64,000 nucleotides of DNA, taken from Thermorudis peleae (GTDB lineage Bacteria > Chloroflexota > Chloroflexia > Thermomicrobiales > Thermomicrobiaceae). A program made the translations under genes and the position numbers. Positions 51,678-59,880 of the stretch are shown here, in pieces; the first letter of the stretch is position 1, and each line of letters begins with the position of its first letter. Under the pieces are notes generated by a model that worked only from the letters and a program-made list of their open reading frames with translations, did not search any database and was not told the origin of the DNA. The stretch spans positions 124,001 through 188,000 of the forward strand of contig NZ_JQMP01000004.1 in the NCBI RefSeq assembly GCF_000744775.1, in the 5' to 3' direction.

Positions 51678-52508
51678 ATGGAAGAGCGACCAAACCGTTA
51701 CGTTCTGTGGGAAATGACCTGGCCGGAACTCGAAGCAGCCAGTAACGAGATTACGCTGGTGGTCATCCCCGTTGGTTCAACCGAGCAGCACGGGCCAAAC
51801 AGTACGTTTGGCACTGACAGCATCCGTGCCTATGAGTTTGCGTTACGGCTTGCTGAACGCCTCTATCCGGAAGTCCTGGTTGCACCAGTCATGCCCTATG
51901 GCATTTCACCGCACCATATGGGCTTCCCCGGCACGATTACCCTGAGTGCTGAGACGTTTATGCAAGTCCTGTTCGAGGTCGTACAAAGCCTGACGCAACA
52001 TGGCTTTGAGCGCTTCTTGTTTCTTAATGGCCACGGGGGCAATCGCCCAGCACTTGAGCTGGTAAGCGCACGGATCCGCCGGGAGCTGGACGTCATTGCC
52101 GCCTGGGTCTCGATTACCGAACTCGCCAGCGACGTCGCCCGTCGGCGTAAGCGCGCTGAGGTAACCGGCCACGCGTGCGAAATCGAGACGAGCCAGCTGC
52201 TCTATCTCGCTCCCTGGGCCGTGCGGCACGATGCACTTTCGCCGGGCGAACTCCTTGGGCAGGAATATCCGCACGCACAGTGGTCAGGGCCTGTCCATGT
52301 GCCCTACTTGTTTGAGGAAATTACTGCCAACGGCGCCCTCGGTGATGCCCGAGCGGCATCAGCAGAACTCGGCCAGGAACTCATTGAAACGGCCCTCGAT
52401 CGACTGGTTGAGTTCATCGAGGCCTTCGTGGAAGATGAACTCACATATGAAGAAGAATTTGAGGACTTTAGCGAAGACGAAGATTTCACAGAAGACGAGG
52501 ATGAATAA
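51678..52508 (+). CDS. Creatininase-family amidohydrolase with acidic tail
   Basis: 276 residues. The creatininase fold is shown by VVIPVGSTEQHGPNSTFGTD (metal Glu, His and Asp), GISPHHMGFPGTITLS, and FLFLNGHGGNRPALEL. Family members hydrolyse cyclic amides such as creatinine or act on formamide intermediates. The last 35 residues are almost entirely Asp/Glu with Phe and Thr (VEDELTYEEEFEDFSEDEDF), an extension I do not know from the family. The ATG at 51678 has GAGGG 7 bases upstream. The substrate is unknown. Confidence 0.88.
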   Translation: MEERPNRYVLWEMTWPELEAASNEITLVVIPVGSTEQHGPNSTFGTDSIRAYEFALRLAERLYPEVLVAPVMPYGISPHHMGFPGTITLSAETFMQVLFEVVQSLTQHGFERFLFLNGHGGNRPALELVSARIRRELDVIAAWVSITELASDVARRRKRAEVTGHACEIETSQLLYLAPWAVRHDALSPGELLGQEYPHAQWSGPVHVPYLFEEITANGALGDARAASAELGQELIETALDRLVEFIEAFVEDELTYEEEFEDFSEDEDFTEDEDE

Positions 52509-52895
52509 CTGGCAATGGTATGGCAACATTGCCAAGCAGAGAAGCGCGCAGATCGCCCGAGCGCAAGCGTACGCACAGGGTAAGCGCGTTGAACCGTAGC
52601 GGAGAGCAGGTCCGGTTCGAGACGGCATGAGAATCCGCCTTGTTCATGCTTGCTCACAGCTGGATCACGGCCGGGCGCCGCGTGCGCTCTGGCACCGTTA
52701 TGCCTGCCTTGCCCCTGACCCTACGCGGCGGCCTCCGGTGCGCCAGCGCGCGTAAGCGCTGCACCGCCCCCGCGCCCGAGGCCGCCGCAGTACCGTAGCA
52801 CCCCACGGAACAACCAAGAGCAGCTGTCACTGACACGTCGATCGTCACAACGCCGAGTCGGTAGAGAAGCGCAGTTGGGTACGGAGGACAGAACC
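52509..52895 (+). other. Intergenic region between creatininase-family gene and proC
   Basis: About 387 bases without a supportable gene. A 32-codon frame at 52501 overlaps the creatininase stop but has no proper ribosome site. The main feature is the folded element at 52725-52788. The proC ribosome site GGAGG is at 52883. Confidence 0.5.
52725..52788 (+). promoter_or_regulatory. 64-base highly structured GC-rich element before proC
   Basis: Outer stem GCGGCGGCCTC (52725-52735) with GAGGCCGCCGC (52778-52788), 11 bp perfect. Inside, CGGTG/CACCG and CAGCGC/GCGCTG form a second arm closed by GCGTAA. A C-rich strand, CCCCCGCGCCC, is left unpaired on the 3' side. No T-run follows. It may be a Rho-type terminator stem, a small RNA or a leader element for proC, 107 bases upstream of its start. 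Confidence 0.5.
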
Positions 52896-53753
52896 GTGCA
52901 ACGTGAGCATCAAGCGATCCTGCAAGGAAAGCGGCTTGCCTTCATTGGCTGTGGCGTGATGGCCGAAGCGATTGCCTCTGCTTTGCTCCGCGCCGAACTT
53001 GTCGATAGCCACCAGCTGACCGGCGGCGAACCCAACGCCCGGCGACGGCAGGAGCTGAGCACGCGCCTGGGCATCCGCATTGTTCCAGATAACCGCGAGG
53101 CGGCGCGCGACGCTGACCTCGTTGTGCTATCGATCAAGCCCCAGACGCTCGAGACCGTCATGCGTGAACTTCATGGGCAACTTGCTCCGCACCAGGTTGT
53201 TCTGTCGATCATTCCGGGAGCAACCATTGCGCGGCTAACGAGCGGCCTTGGACATCCCCTCGTCGTCCGTTCCATGCCCAATACGCCCGCGCAGATCGGC
53301 TATGGCATGACGGTCTGGCACCCTGCGCCCGCAGTTGACGAAGCTGGTTGCGCCATGGTGCAGGCCGTGCTCGAGGCGATGGGGCAGGCAATTCGCGTCG
53401 AGGACGAGGATGCGATTGATATGGCGACAGCCTTAAGCGGCACCGGGCCAGCGTACGTCTTCCTCGTGATGGAAGCACTCATTGACGCTGGTGTGCACCT
53501 TGGCTTTCCGCGCGCGATTGCTGAGCAACTGGTGTACCAAACGATGCTTGGAGCAGTGCTCTACGCCAAGGAGTCGCGCAAGCATCCGGCCGAACTGCGC
53601 AATATGGTCACAACGCCTGGCGGGACATCAGCCGCCGCGCTGTATGAGCTCGAGAAAGGCGGCCTACGGACCGTTATCGCCCGCGGGGTGTGGGCAGCGT
53701 ACCGCCGAGCCCAGGAATTGGGCCAGGGGCGAAGAGTCGCCCAACCTGAATAG
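52896..53753 (+). CDS. proC: Pyrroline-5-carboxylate reductase
   Basis: Last step of proline synthesis, NAD(P)H-dependent. 285 residues from the GTG at 52896, which has GGAGG 8 bases upstream. The Rossmann motif is LAFIGCGVMAEAIASAL. LVVLSIKPQTLETVM, RSMPNTPAQIGYGMT, the catalytic-domain motif ATALSGTGPAYVFLVMEAL and TTPGGTSAAALYELEKGG are family signatures. The last 80 bases overlap the 3' end of the convergent propeller gene, although the ProC protein there (RGVWAAYRRAQELGQG) is within the normal length. Confidence 0.95.
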   Translation: MQREHQAILQGKRLAFIGCGVMAEAIASALLRAELVDSHQLTGGEPNARRRQELSTRLGIRIVPDNREAARDADLVVLSIKPQTLETVMRELHGQLAPHQVVLSIIPGATIARLTSGLGHPLVVRSMPNTPAQIGYGMTVWHPAPAVDEAGCAMVQAVLEAMGQAIRVEDEDAIDMATALSGTGPAYVFLVMEALIDAGVHLGFPRAIAEQLVYQTMLGAVLYAKESRKHPAELRNMVTTPGGTSAAALYELEKGGLRTVIARGVWAAYRRAQELGQGRRVAQPE

Positions 53754-55491
53754 CTTGTCGGTTTGAGGGCGCCGGAATCACCTTGAGCACGCGGCCGGCA
53801 GCGCTTTCCACGATGTAGAGCGTGCCATCGAGCCCAACCGCCAACGCACTCGGCTGGGCAAGGCCGCTGATGAGCGTCGTGGTGCGCGGCGGCGTCGATC
53901 CAGTACCGGGCAGCAACTGATAGAGCACACCGGCAACTTGTCCTTGCGCAACAGTAAAAAGCGTGCCCGGGGGTGCTGCTGGCCAAAACCGCGCAGTGTA
54001 GAGCAGGGCAGCCGTCGTGACATTGCCCGACGGAAGGGCAAATGCGGCACTCGTCGCGGTGGTAGCACCCTCACTCCCGATTTGCACGATGCGCGGATGC
54101 TGGGCATCGTGCGCCTGGTCAAAGGCGAACACGAGGTTGCCCCATGTAAAGACCGGTCCCGTGAGCGTCAACGGGGGAGAGACCGGCATTGCGCCGGTCA
54201 GCCCGACCTGGAAGAGCTGTGGCTGTCCGGCTGCCCCCGTTGCACTCCGGGCTATACCAAGGAAAAAGATGCGGTCTGTACTATCAACGACCGGGGCGCC
54301 ATCCGTGCCCGGGACGGGCACCACCGTGGTACTCAACTGTTGACTTTGGTCAGCAATCCCATCGCCATTGAGATCACGAAACCGGCTAACGCCGTTATCA
54401 TCGGTCACGTACACCCACCCCTGGCTCACAGCGAGCCCCCTGGGGTTCCGTAGACCGCGCGTGAATGTCGTAAACCCAGCCGCCGTCCCATCGCTGTTTT
54501 CCCCAACGGCCTTGAGAATGGTGCCGTCAGCCGTCAGAATGAGTGGAAGCCCGTCGGGAGCAATGGCGACGCCAATTGGCCGGTCGAGCCCCTGGGCGAA
54601 GACACCAACAGTGGCATCGGCGGAAACCGTGAGGTCAGAGGCAGGCGCTCCCGGCTTTGGATTCGGCCACGGCTGTGTCGCTTCTTGACTATAGCGCCAG
54701 CGATAGTAGTGCCGCCCGATGCTCGGCAGAACGAATTGCTTCCCCTCCGGCAATTCCGGAATATAGACAAGCACACGACGCTGAAAGATCTGAAACAACG
54801 CTGGATACGCAATGGCATTCTGCCGGTAATAGCCCCAGTACGGCTCACTCAGTGGCAGGCCAAGCACATCAACCCAGGTGCGTTGCCCAAACGGTGACTG
54901 CGCAAAAAATGCCAGGGTAACATCTGGGAGATTATGCTGGGTATCAGCAATAAACTGCGCGCAATGGACAAGCGCTGGCGGCGGCCCATCATGCAGCGTA
55001 CCGTGCGCGTCAATCCACGTGGTGAGGAGCGGATGCAGTGTGCTGCAATCGCTCGCCGGCTGCTGCACCACTTGCGCAAAACTGGCGTAGGTTGGGACAC
55101 GGGGATCGGGATCGCCCCCATCGAGGGGGATGACTGGCGGAGGAAGTGGCGTGAAGAGTTCATCGCCGAGCGCAACGCGTCCGGTCACCAACTCCCAGGC
55201 CAGCAGGCCCTCGGTCACGCTCGGGTGATCTTGTGAGCTCCGGGTATCGAGCTCCATGCGGCCGCGATCGAAATACTGCACAAGGCGTTGTCCACCTGAA
55301 GCATCGGCATAGGGTTCAATGCGCCATGCGAGCGGTGTGTCTCCCCAGGGATCAAGGAGATCGCCACGGCTCTCCAGCCAGCGCGACTCAAACGTTGGCG
55401 TCGCAAATGGCGCACTTTCGGCCTGATGGACTGGAAGAAACGAGACGGCCACCAGAACGACAACGAGCAGAACGATCGCTTGTTTCCACAC
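53674..55491 (-). CDS. Exported protein: N-terminal Chloroflexota module plus NHL-like propeller
   Basis: 605 residues. The signal peptide VLLVVVLVAVSFLPVHQAES is followed by the module IEPYADASGGQRLVQYFDRG to SIGRHYYRWRY, clearly related to the C-terminal module of the protein at 45866-47800. A propeller of about 300 residues follows, with blades such as GLDRPIGVAIAPDGLPLILT, GLRNPRGLAVSQGWVYVTDD and GLAQPSALAVGLDGTLYIVE. The start is GTG at 55491 with GGGAG 6 bases upstream. The final 27 residues, past the last blade, are antisense to proC. Function unknown; extracellular. Confidence 0.8.
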   Translation of the reverse strand: MWKQAIVLLVVVLVAVSFLPVHQAESAPFATPTFESRWLESRGDLLDPWGDTPLAWRIEPYADASGGQRLVQYFDRGRMELDTRSSQDHPSVTEGLLAWELVTGRVALGDELFTPLPPPVIPLDGGDPDPRVPTYASFAQVVQQPASDCSTLHPLLTTWIDAHGTLHDGPPPALVHCAQFIADTQHNLPDVTLAFFAQSPFGQRTWVDVLGLPLSEPYWGYYRQNAIAYPALFQIFQRRVLVYIPELPEGKQFVLPSIGRHYYRWRYSQEATQPWPNPKPGAPASDLTVSADATVGVFAQGLDRPIGVAIAPDGLPLILTADGTILKAVGENSDGTAAGFTTFTRGLRNPRGLAVSQGWVYVTDDNGVSRFRDLNGDGIADQSQQLSTTVVPVPGTDGAPVVDSTDRIFFLGIARSATGAAGQPQLFQVGLTGAMPVSPPLTLTGPVFTWGNLVFAFDQAHDAQHPRIVQIGSEGATTATSAAFALPSGNVTTAALLYTARFWPAAPPGTLFTVAQGQVAGVLYQLLPGTGSTPPRTTTLISGLAQPSALAVGLDGTLYIVESAAGRVLKVIPAPSNRQAIQVGRLFAPGPIPGLGGTLPTPRGR

Positions 55492-55626
55492 ACACAGCTC
55501 CCGACGACATCAGGTGGGGTGCCACGCTATACCCCTCTGAAGGAAGATAACGGCTTACGCGCCAAAAGGTTGCATAGCGAGCAAGATTGCGATTAGCATG
55601 AACAAGACGACAGTGAGGGGGATGCG

Positions 55627-56295
55627 ATGCGGAACTTTCTGAGCCAGTTTGAAGCGATTGTCTTTGATCTCTATGGAACACTGGTTGACCTGAGCGCCTT
55701 GCCGCGACTCTTCCCGTCCTATCCCCCGGAATTCTTTTCCTACTGGCGCACCAAGCAATTGGAGCATACGTTTCTCCGCACCCTCGTGAACAATTATCGC
55801 GATTTCTGGCAGGTCACGGCTGAAACGCTCGAGATTGCCTCTGCCACCTTTTCGCTTGGCCTTTCGGCTGCCGATCGTGACGTGCTCCTGCAGGCATGGC
55901 TTCGTCTGCCAGTCTTTGCCGAGGTGCCTGAAGCGCTCCTCGGGCTCGCACGCAACCATAGCCTTGCGATCCTTTCAAATGGAACGCTCCAAATGATCAA
56001 GGACGTCCTTGAAGCGAACCATCTTATCCACTACTTCCAAAACCTCATCAGCGCTGATAGCGTGCAACGCTACAAGCCCGCGCGTGAGGTCTACGCCCTT
56101 GCCCCGAGCGCACTCCTCACGACGCCGAACCGCATTCTGTTTTGCAGCGCCAATGGCTTCGACCTTGCGGGCGCAGCGCACTTCGGCTTTGTGACCTGCT
56201 GGGTTAACCGATCTGGGCTCGAGCCCACCCAGCTCGACATGTTGGGGCTCACGCCCGATATCAGCGTGCACGGGCTCGATGAATTGCTGAAGTAG
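55627..56295 (+). CDS. HAD-superfamily hydrolase, haloacid dehalogenase type II-like
   Basis: 222 residues. The nucleophile motif is IVFDLYGTLVDLSALPRLF, the second motif ILSNGTLQMIKDVL, the Lys motif VQRYKPAREVYALAP, and the last motif LFCSANGFDLAGAAHFGF. The Ser-Asn-Gly and Lys-Pro-Ala arrangement matches L-2-haloacid dehalogenases, but small phosphatases share it. GAGGGGG lies directly before the ATG. The sugar kinase gene follows after 15 bases, so the two are probably one operon. Confidence 0.9.
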   Translation: MRNFLSQFEAIVFDLYGTLVDLSALPRLFPSYPPEFFSYWRTKQLEHTFLRTLVNNYRDFWQVTAETLEIASATFSLGLSAADRDVLLQAWLRLPVFAEVPEALLGLARNHSLAILSNGTLQMIKDVLEANHLIHYFQNLISADSVQRYKPAREVYALAPSALLTTPNRILFCSANGFDLAGAAHFGFVTCWVNRSGLEPTQLDMLGLTPDISVHGLDELLK

Positions 56296-56310
56296 CGAGG
56301 AGGAAGTGCT

Positions 56311-57282
56311 GTGGAGGCGACGCCGCGCTGGGACGTCGTCAGCTTTGGCGAGACGATGATCCGCCTTTCCCCACCCCTTGGTGAACGACTCGAGACGGCA
56401 ACACGACTCGATGTCCGCATTGGCGGCACAGAGTCAAATGTTGCCGTTGCCCTAGCCCGCCTTCGCCATCCGGTCGCCTGGTGTTCGGCCTTGCCTGACA
56501 ACCCGCTTGGTCGACGGATCGCAGCAGAGCTGCGCTGGCACGGCGTCGATGTCTCGCTCGTTCACTGGGTCGAGGGTGGACGCGTGGGCGTCTATTACCT
56601 TGATGTCGGCATTGCCCCACGGCCGACGCAGGTTCTCTATGACCGGGCGGGGTCAGCAGTTGCCACGATCGACCCCACCTGCATCGACCCTACCATCGTT
56701 CGATACGCGCGCTGGCTGCACCTCACCGGCATCACCCCCGCGTTGAGCCCGAATTGCCGAGCAATTGCTCACGCACTCGTTGAAGCCGCGCAGCAGGCAG
56801 AGATTCCCCTCTGTTTCGATGTCAATTACCGCAGTCTGCTCTGGTCACCAGAGGAAGCGGCCGAAACCCTTGCCCCTTTCTGCGCGAGTGCGACGGTGCT
56901 GATCTGTGGCCGTGCCGATGCCGAAACCCTCTGGGGGTTGCATGGCGCCCCGGAAGAGGTGCTCGTTGGCCTCGTCCAACGGTTTCATGCCCCAATCACC
57001 TTGCTAACGCTTGGCGACGGCGGCGTGCTGGCTGAAGCGAACGGCCAACGGTACCACGTGCCAGCGCTCCCGGCGACGGTTATCGACCGAATCGGCGCTG
57101 GTGACGCCTTCACCGCTGGCGTGCTGCACGGTCTCCTTGAGCGGGTGGATCTGGCACAAGCTTTGCGCTACGGCGTAGCCCTCGCCGCGTTGAAAATTAC
57201 GATGAATGGCGATCTGGCGCTGATCACCCGGCACGAACTTGAGGCTGCGCTGCGTGGCACAGCCCGAGCCGTCGTCCGCTAA
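56311..57282 (+). CDS. PfkB-family sugar kinase, 2-keto-3-deoxygluconate kinase-like
   Basis: 323 residues. The N-terminus has VVSFGETMIRLSPPLGERLE, the substrate motif RIGGTESNVAVALARLRHPV, and the C-terminal PfkB signature VIDRIGAGDAFTAGVLHGLL with the catalytic Asp. Pro-Pro-Leu-Gly-Glu-Arg after the Arg-Leu is typical of KDG kinases. The start is GTG at 56311 with GAGGAGG upstream. It converges on dcd with a 6-base gap. No KDG aldolase gene is nearby, so the exact sugar is inferred from sequence only. Confidence 0.85.
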   Translation: MEATPRWDVVSFGETMIRLSPPLGERLETATRLDVRIGGTESNVAVALARLRHPVAWCSALPDNPLGRRIAAELRWHGVDVSLVHWVEGGRVGVYYLDVGIAPRPTQVLYDRAGSAVATIDPTCIDPTIVRYARWLHLTGITPALSPNCRAIAHALVEAAQQAEIPLCFDVNYRSLLWSPEEAAETLAPFCASATVLICGRADAETLWGLHGAPEEVLVGLVQRFHAPITLLTLGDGGVLAEANGQRYHVPALPATVIDRIGAGDAFTAGVLHGLLERVDLAQALRYGVALAALKITMNGDLALITRHELEAALRGTARAVVR

Positions 57283-57288
57283 CCGCTG

Positions 57289-57804
57289 CTACGGATGCAG
57301 TTGCCGCTGGAACCGGCCGTTATACTCAGCTGAGCCGATGCACTGCTCAAGGATAATCTGGCAGATCGCGGTACCGGGGTGAATCGCTAATGGGATCGGC
57401 CCGGCATTGTTCATCTCGAGCACTTGACGCGTCTGGATGATTCCCGGCTGCATAAAGTTTGCGGTGACATGAACCATGAGGCCAAAGCGGGCAAAGCGAC
57501 TGCGACCCTGAATCCACCCGCAGATGTCGCCAGGCAGCGTAATTCGTTCTTCCGTCACCCCGAGGACAGCCTGGCCGGGAAGAAGCAGGAGATAGTCATC
57601 GACCACAACCAGATCTGTCACCGCCCGATGGTCTGCCTCGTCAGTCACATGGAAGATTTCCCGCGCCAGCTTGAAGACACGAAATTCCCGTCCGAGGTGC
57701 AAGTCAATCGACGCTGGCCCAACAGACGCGGGATCAAACGGGTCGATGACAATGTCGCCCGCTTCGATGCGGCGCAAAATCTCGGCGCGCGTAAGAACGG
57801 CCAT
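57289..57804 (-). CDS. dcd: dCTP deaminase
   Basis: Trimeric deaminase making dUTP from dCTP for thymidylate synthesis. 171 residues, typical. Motifs: PASVGPASIDLHLGREFRVF, LLLPGQAVLGVTEERITLP, GRSRFARFGLMVHVTANFMQ and the catalytic Glu in QVLEMNNAGPIPLAIHPG. The usual Ser-Leu in GRSSLARLG is Arg-Phe here, a small variation. The ATG at 57804 is preceded by GTAAGGAAGAG. The amidase gene lies 33 bases upstream on the same strand. Confidence 0.92.
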   Translation of the reverse strand: MAVLTRAEILRRIEAGDIVIDPFDPASVGPASIDLHLGREFRVFKLAREIFHVTDEADHRAVTDLVVVDDYLLLLPGQAVLGVTEERITLPGDICGWIQGRSRFARFGLMVHVTANFMQPGIIQTRQVLEMNNAGPIPLAIHPGTAICQIILEQCIGSAEYNGRFQRQLHP

Positions 57805-57837
57805 GACTCTCTTCCTTACAGTATCCAGCTTGACCGT

Positions 57838-59163
57838 CTAGCCATCGACAGCCAGCGAGGCAGCAACGATTGGCGGCGTTGGTAGCTCCGGCAGCACCTG
57901 CTCACACCATGCGGCAACGTGCAAGAGTCGCCGGTCGCAGGCACGCTGGCCGACCAGTTGCAAGCCAAGCGGCAAGCCATCAGGCGAGAGACCGCTTGGT
58001 AACGAGATGCTGGGCATACCCGTCAGGCTCCAGACAGCCTGGAACGAGCGGTCGCCTGTCGTTTCCAACCCGGGCGCTGGGCCAGAAACAGTTGGCAATA
58101 CCAAGGCATCAGCGGTCTGGGCAAGGTCGTTGAGTTGGCGAGTGATTTCACCGCGTAACCGGCGAGCGTGCAACGCGAGCGAGGCAGGAACGAGTTGGCC
58201 AGTCTCGACGGCTGCGCGAAGGCGCGGACCATACGCGTCGGGAAAAGCGTTGAGTTGCTGCCAATGCGCTGCAGCCATCTCGGTGAGCATGATGACGTGA
58301 TGGACATCGAGGATCAGGTCAAGGTCAATGGGCAAGCGCTGTTCGCGAACGTGAGCCCCGGCCGCGCGAAGCTGGTCAACTGTTGCGAGGAAGTGCTGGC
58401 GGGCAGCAGGCTCAGTGCGATCGAGAAAGTCCGTTAACACGACCAGGGAAGGCGCGACTTCTCGCCCAGTGGCATCGACGCGCTGCTCGCAGATCGCCGC
58501 GTAGGCAAGGGTGATATCACGCACACTGCGCGCAAAGAGCCCGAGGTGATCGAGCGACCAGGCCAGCGGCAAGGTGCCAGCGAGGGGGAACCAGTTGTAG
58601 GTCGGCTTAAAGCCAACGACGCCGCAGTATGCAGCCGGGCGGAGTACCGAGCCCGCCGTCTGGGTGCCAATGGCCAGTGGAATCATCCGCGCGGCCACGG
58701 CTGCCGCCGAACCAGAGCTCGAGCCACCTGGCGTGTGTTCAAGGTGCCACGGATTGCGCGTCGGTGCTGGATCAGCAAAGGCAAACTGGGTCGTGTGCGT
58801 CTTGCCGAGCAGGATCGCACCCAACGCACGCAGCCGCGCAACGATCGCCGCATCGTGCTGAGCGACGTGGTGAGCGCGCGGCGCAAAGCCCGCCTGCGTC
58901 GGCAAACCAGCAACGTCGATAATGTCTTTGACACCGACAGGGATGCCATGGAGTGGCAAGACAGCGCCACGCTGCGCAAGGTGATCGGTTGCCACCGCAG
59001 CCTGCCGTGCTCCGTCGGCATCAACCAGGGCCCAGGCCTGAATCTGTGGTTCGAGGGCAGCAATGCGCGCAAGCGATTGCTCGACGAGCGCACTGGCGGT
59101 CAACTCGCCGCGGCGGATCATGGCAACCGTCTCTGCGATCGTTCCTCGTTCAGGGTGGCTCAT
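57838..59163 (-). CDS. Amidase-signature hydrolase (AtzE/GatA-like)
   Basis: 441 residues of the amidase signature family with the Ser-cisSer-Lys triad: Lys in PVGVKDIIDVAGL, then the Gly/Ser-rich TPGGSSSGSAAAVAAR and the nucleophile region IGTQTAGSVLRPAAYCGVVG, GFKPTYNWFPLAGTLPLAWS. The AtzE/allophanate-type Gln-Thr-Ala-Gly-Ser replaces the more common Asp-Thr-Gly-Gly-Ser. Its ATG overlaps the stop of a 63-residue protein resembling a GatC/AtzG-type partner, so it may work as a heterodimer. dcd follows downstream. The natural amide substrate is unknown. Confidence 0.88.
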   Translation of the reverse strand: MSHPERGTIAETVAMIRRGELTASALVEQSLARIAALEPQIQAWALVDADGARQAAVATDHLAQRGAVLPLHGIPVGVKDIIDVAGLPTQAGFAPRAHHVAQHDAAIVARLRALGAILLGKTHTTQFAFADPAPTRNPWHLEHTPGGSSSGSAAAVAARMIPLAIGTQTAGSVLRPAAYCGVVGFKPTYNWFPLAGTLPLAWSLDHLGLFARSVRDITLAYAAICEQRVDATGREVAPSLVVLTDFLDRTEPAARQHFLATVDQLRAAGAHVREQRLPIDLDLILDVHHVIMLTEMAAAHWQQLNAFPDAYGPRLRAAVETGQLVPASLALHARRLRGEITRQLNDLAQTADALVLPTVSGPAPGLETTGDRSFQAVWSLTGMPSISLPSGLSPDGLPLGLQLVGQRACDRRLLHVAAWCEQVLPELPTPPIVAASLAVDG

Positions 59164-59351
59164 CCGTCAACTCCAGTCGTATCCAAGGGCAGGGCCGCGA
59201 GATCACGTTGCTCGGCGCTCAAGCGGGCCAGGGCTTTGGCCATTCGCGCAAGCTCATCGGCGATCGCTTCACGGCGCGCCGGGCCATAGAGCCGCTCAGC
59301 ATTCTCGCGCAGCCACTGCTCCCACCAGTCCTGATCCCACTGTGGGGTCAT
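59160..59351 (-). CDS. Small GatC/AtzG-like partner of the amidase
   Basis: 63 residues. It starts MTPQWDQDWWEQWLRENAER and continues with a helical hairpin rich in Ala/Leu/Arg (ELARMAKALARLSAEQRDL), ending ALPLDTTGVDG. The size, two-helix character and a C-terminal segment with Leu-Pro-Leu-Asp are like GatC and AtzG (DUF4089) subunits that wrap around GatA/AtzE-type amidases. The stop codon overlaps the amidase ATG (ATGA), giving strict coupling. The assignment is by context and pattern, not by a firm motif. Confidence 0.6.
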   Translation of the reverse strand: MTPQWDQDWWEQWLRENAERLYGPARREAIADELARMAKALARLSAEQRDLAALPLDTTGVDG

Positions 59352-59514
59352 CGCGTGCTGTTCCCTTCGCGTTTGCTCCCGTCCTCTCTGCAGTAGTGTG
59401 ACGGTTCAACGCCGACTGGTCAAGCAATGAGCGCAAAACCGGTACGCTATAGTTGCGCGCGGAGAGCGTTGCACAGTCACGGTGACCAGCAGTGACACAG
59501 GAAGGAAAAACCAG

Positions 59515-59853
59515 ATGACCGCGCCGGAAGGATACATCCCGACACTCGCTGCCGACGCTGTTCCCGAAGGAGCGCTTGTTCGAATTGAGGTCGATGAGGA
59601 GCCGAGGCTCCTCGTCAAGGTCAATGGGCGCATCTATTGCGTCTATGCGATCTGTACCCATGAGGAAGCGGATTTAGCTGATGGGGATCTCGAGGATACC
59701 ACGATCTATTGCCCGTTACATGGATCGGGCTTCGATCTCGAAACTGGCGCAGTGCGCTCGCTGCCGGCGACACACCCGCTTCCGGTCTATGACGTCCAAA
59801 TTCTTGACGGCACAATCTACGTCTCGCGCGATCCCAAGTATCATTTCTCGTAG
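59515..59853 (+). CDS. Rieske-type [2Fe-2S] ferredoxin
   Basis: Soluble electron carrier of 112 residues. The cluster motifs are CTHEEADLADGD (Cys-x-His) and YCPLHGSGFDLETGA (Cys-x-x-His), as in biphenyl and naphthalene dioxygenase ferredoxins. The ATG at 59515 has GGAAGGA 8 bases upstream; an in-frame GTG-type extension at 59482 has none. The reductase gene begins 27 bases later, so the two form an electron-transfer pair. No terminal oxygenase gene is in the window. Confidence 0.93.
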   Translation: MTAPEGYIPTLAADAVPEGALVRIEVDEEPRLLVKVNGRIYCVYAICTHEEADLADGDLEDTTIYCPLHGSGFDLETGAVRSLPATHPLPVYDVQILDGTIYVSRDPKYHFS

Positions 59854-59880
59854 TGGCGAGTCAATGAGAGGAGTACAGGC

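Noticed and set aside
52501-52599. 32-codon frame overlapping the creatininase-family stop
   Set aside because: The ribosome site would touch the ATG and the peptide (MNNWQWYGNIAKQRSAQIAR onward) matches nothing; kept only as a possibility.
52608-52630. GGTTCGAGAC resembling a tRNA T-loop
   Set aside because: The flanking bases do not form a 5-bp T-stem and no acceptor or anticodon arm can be drawn.
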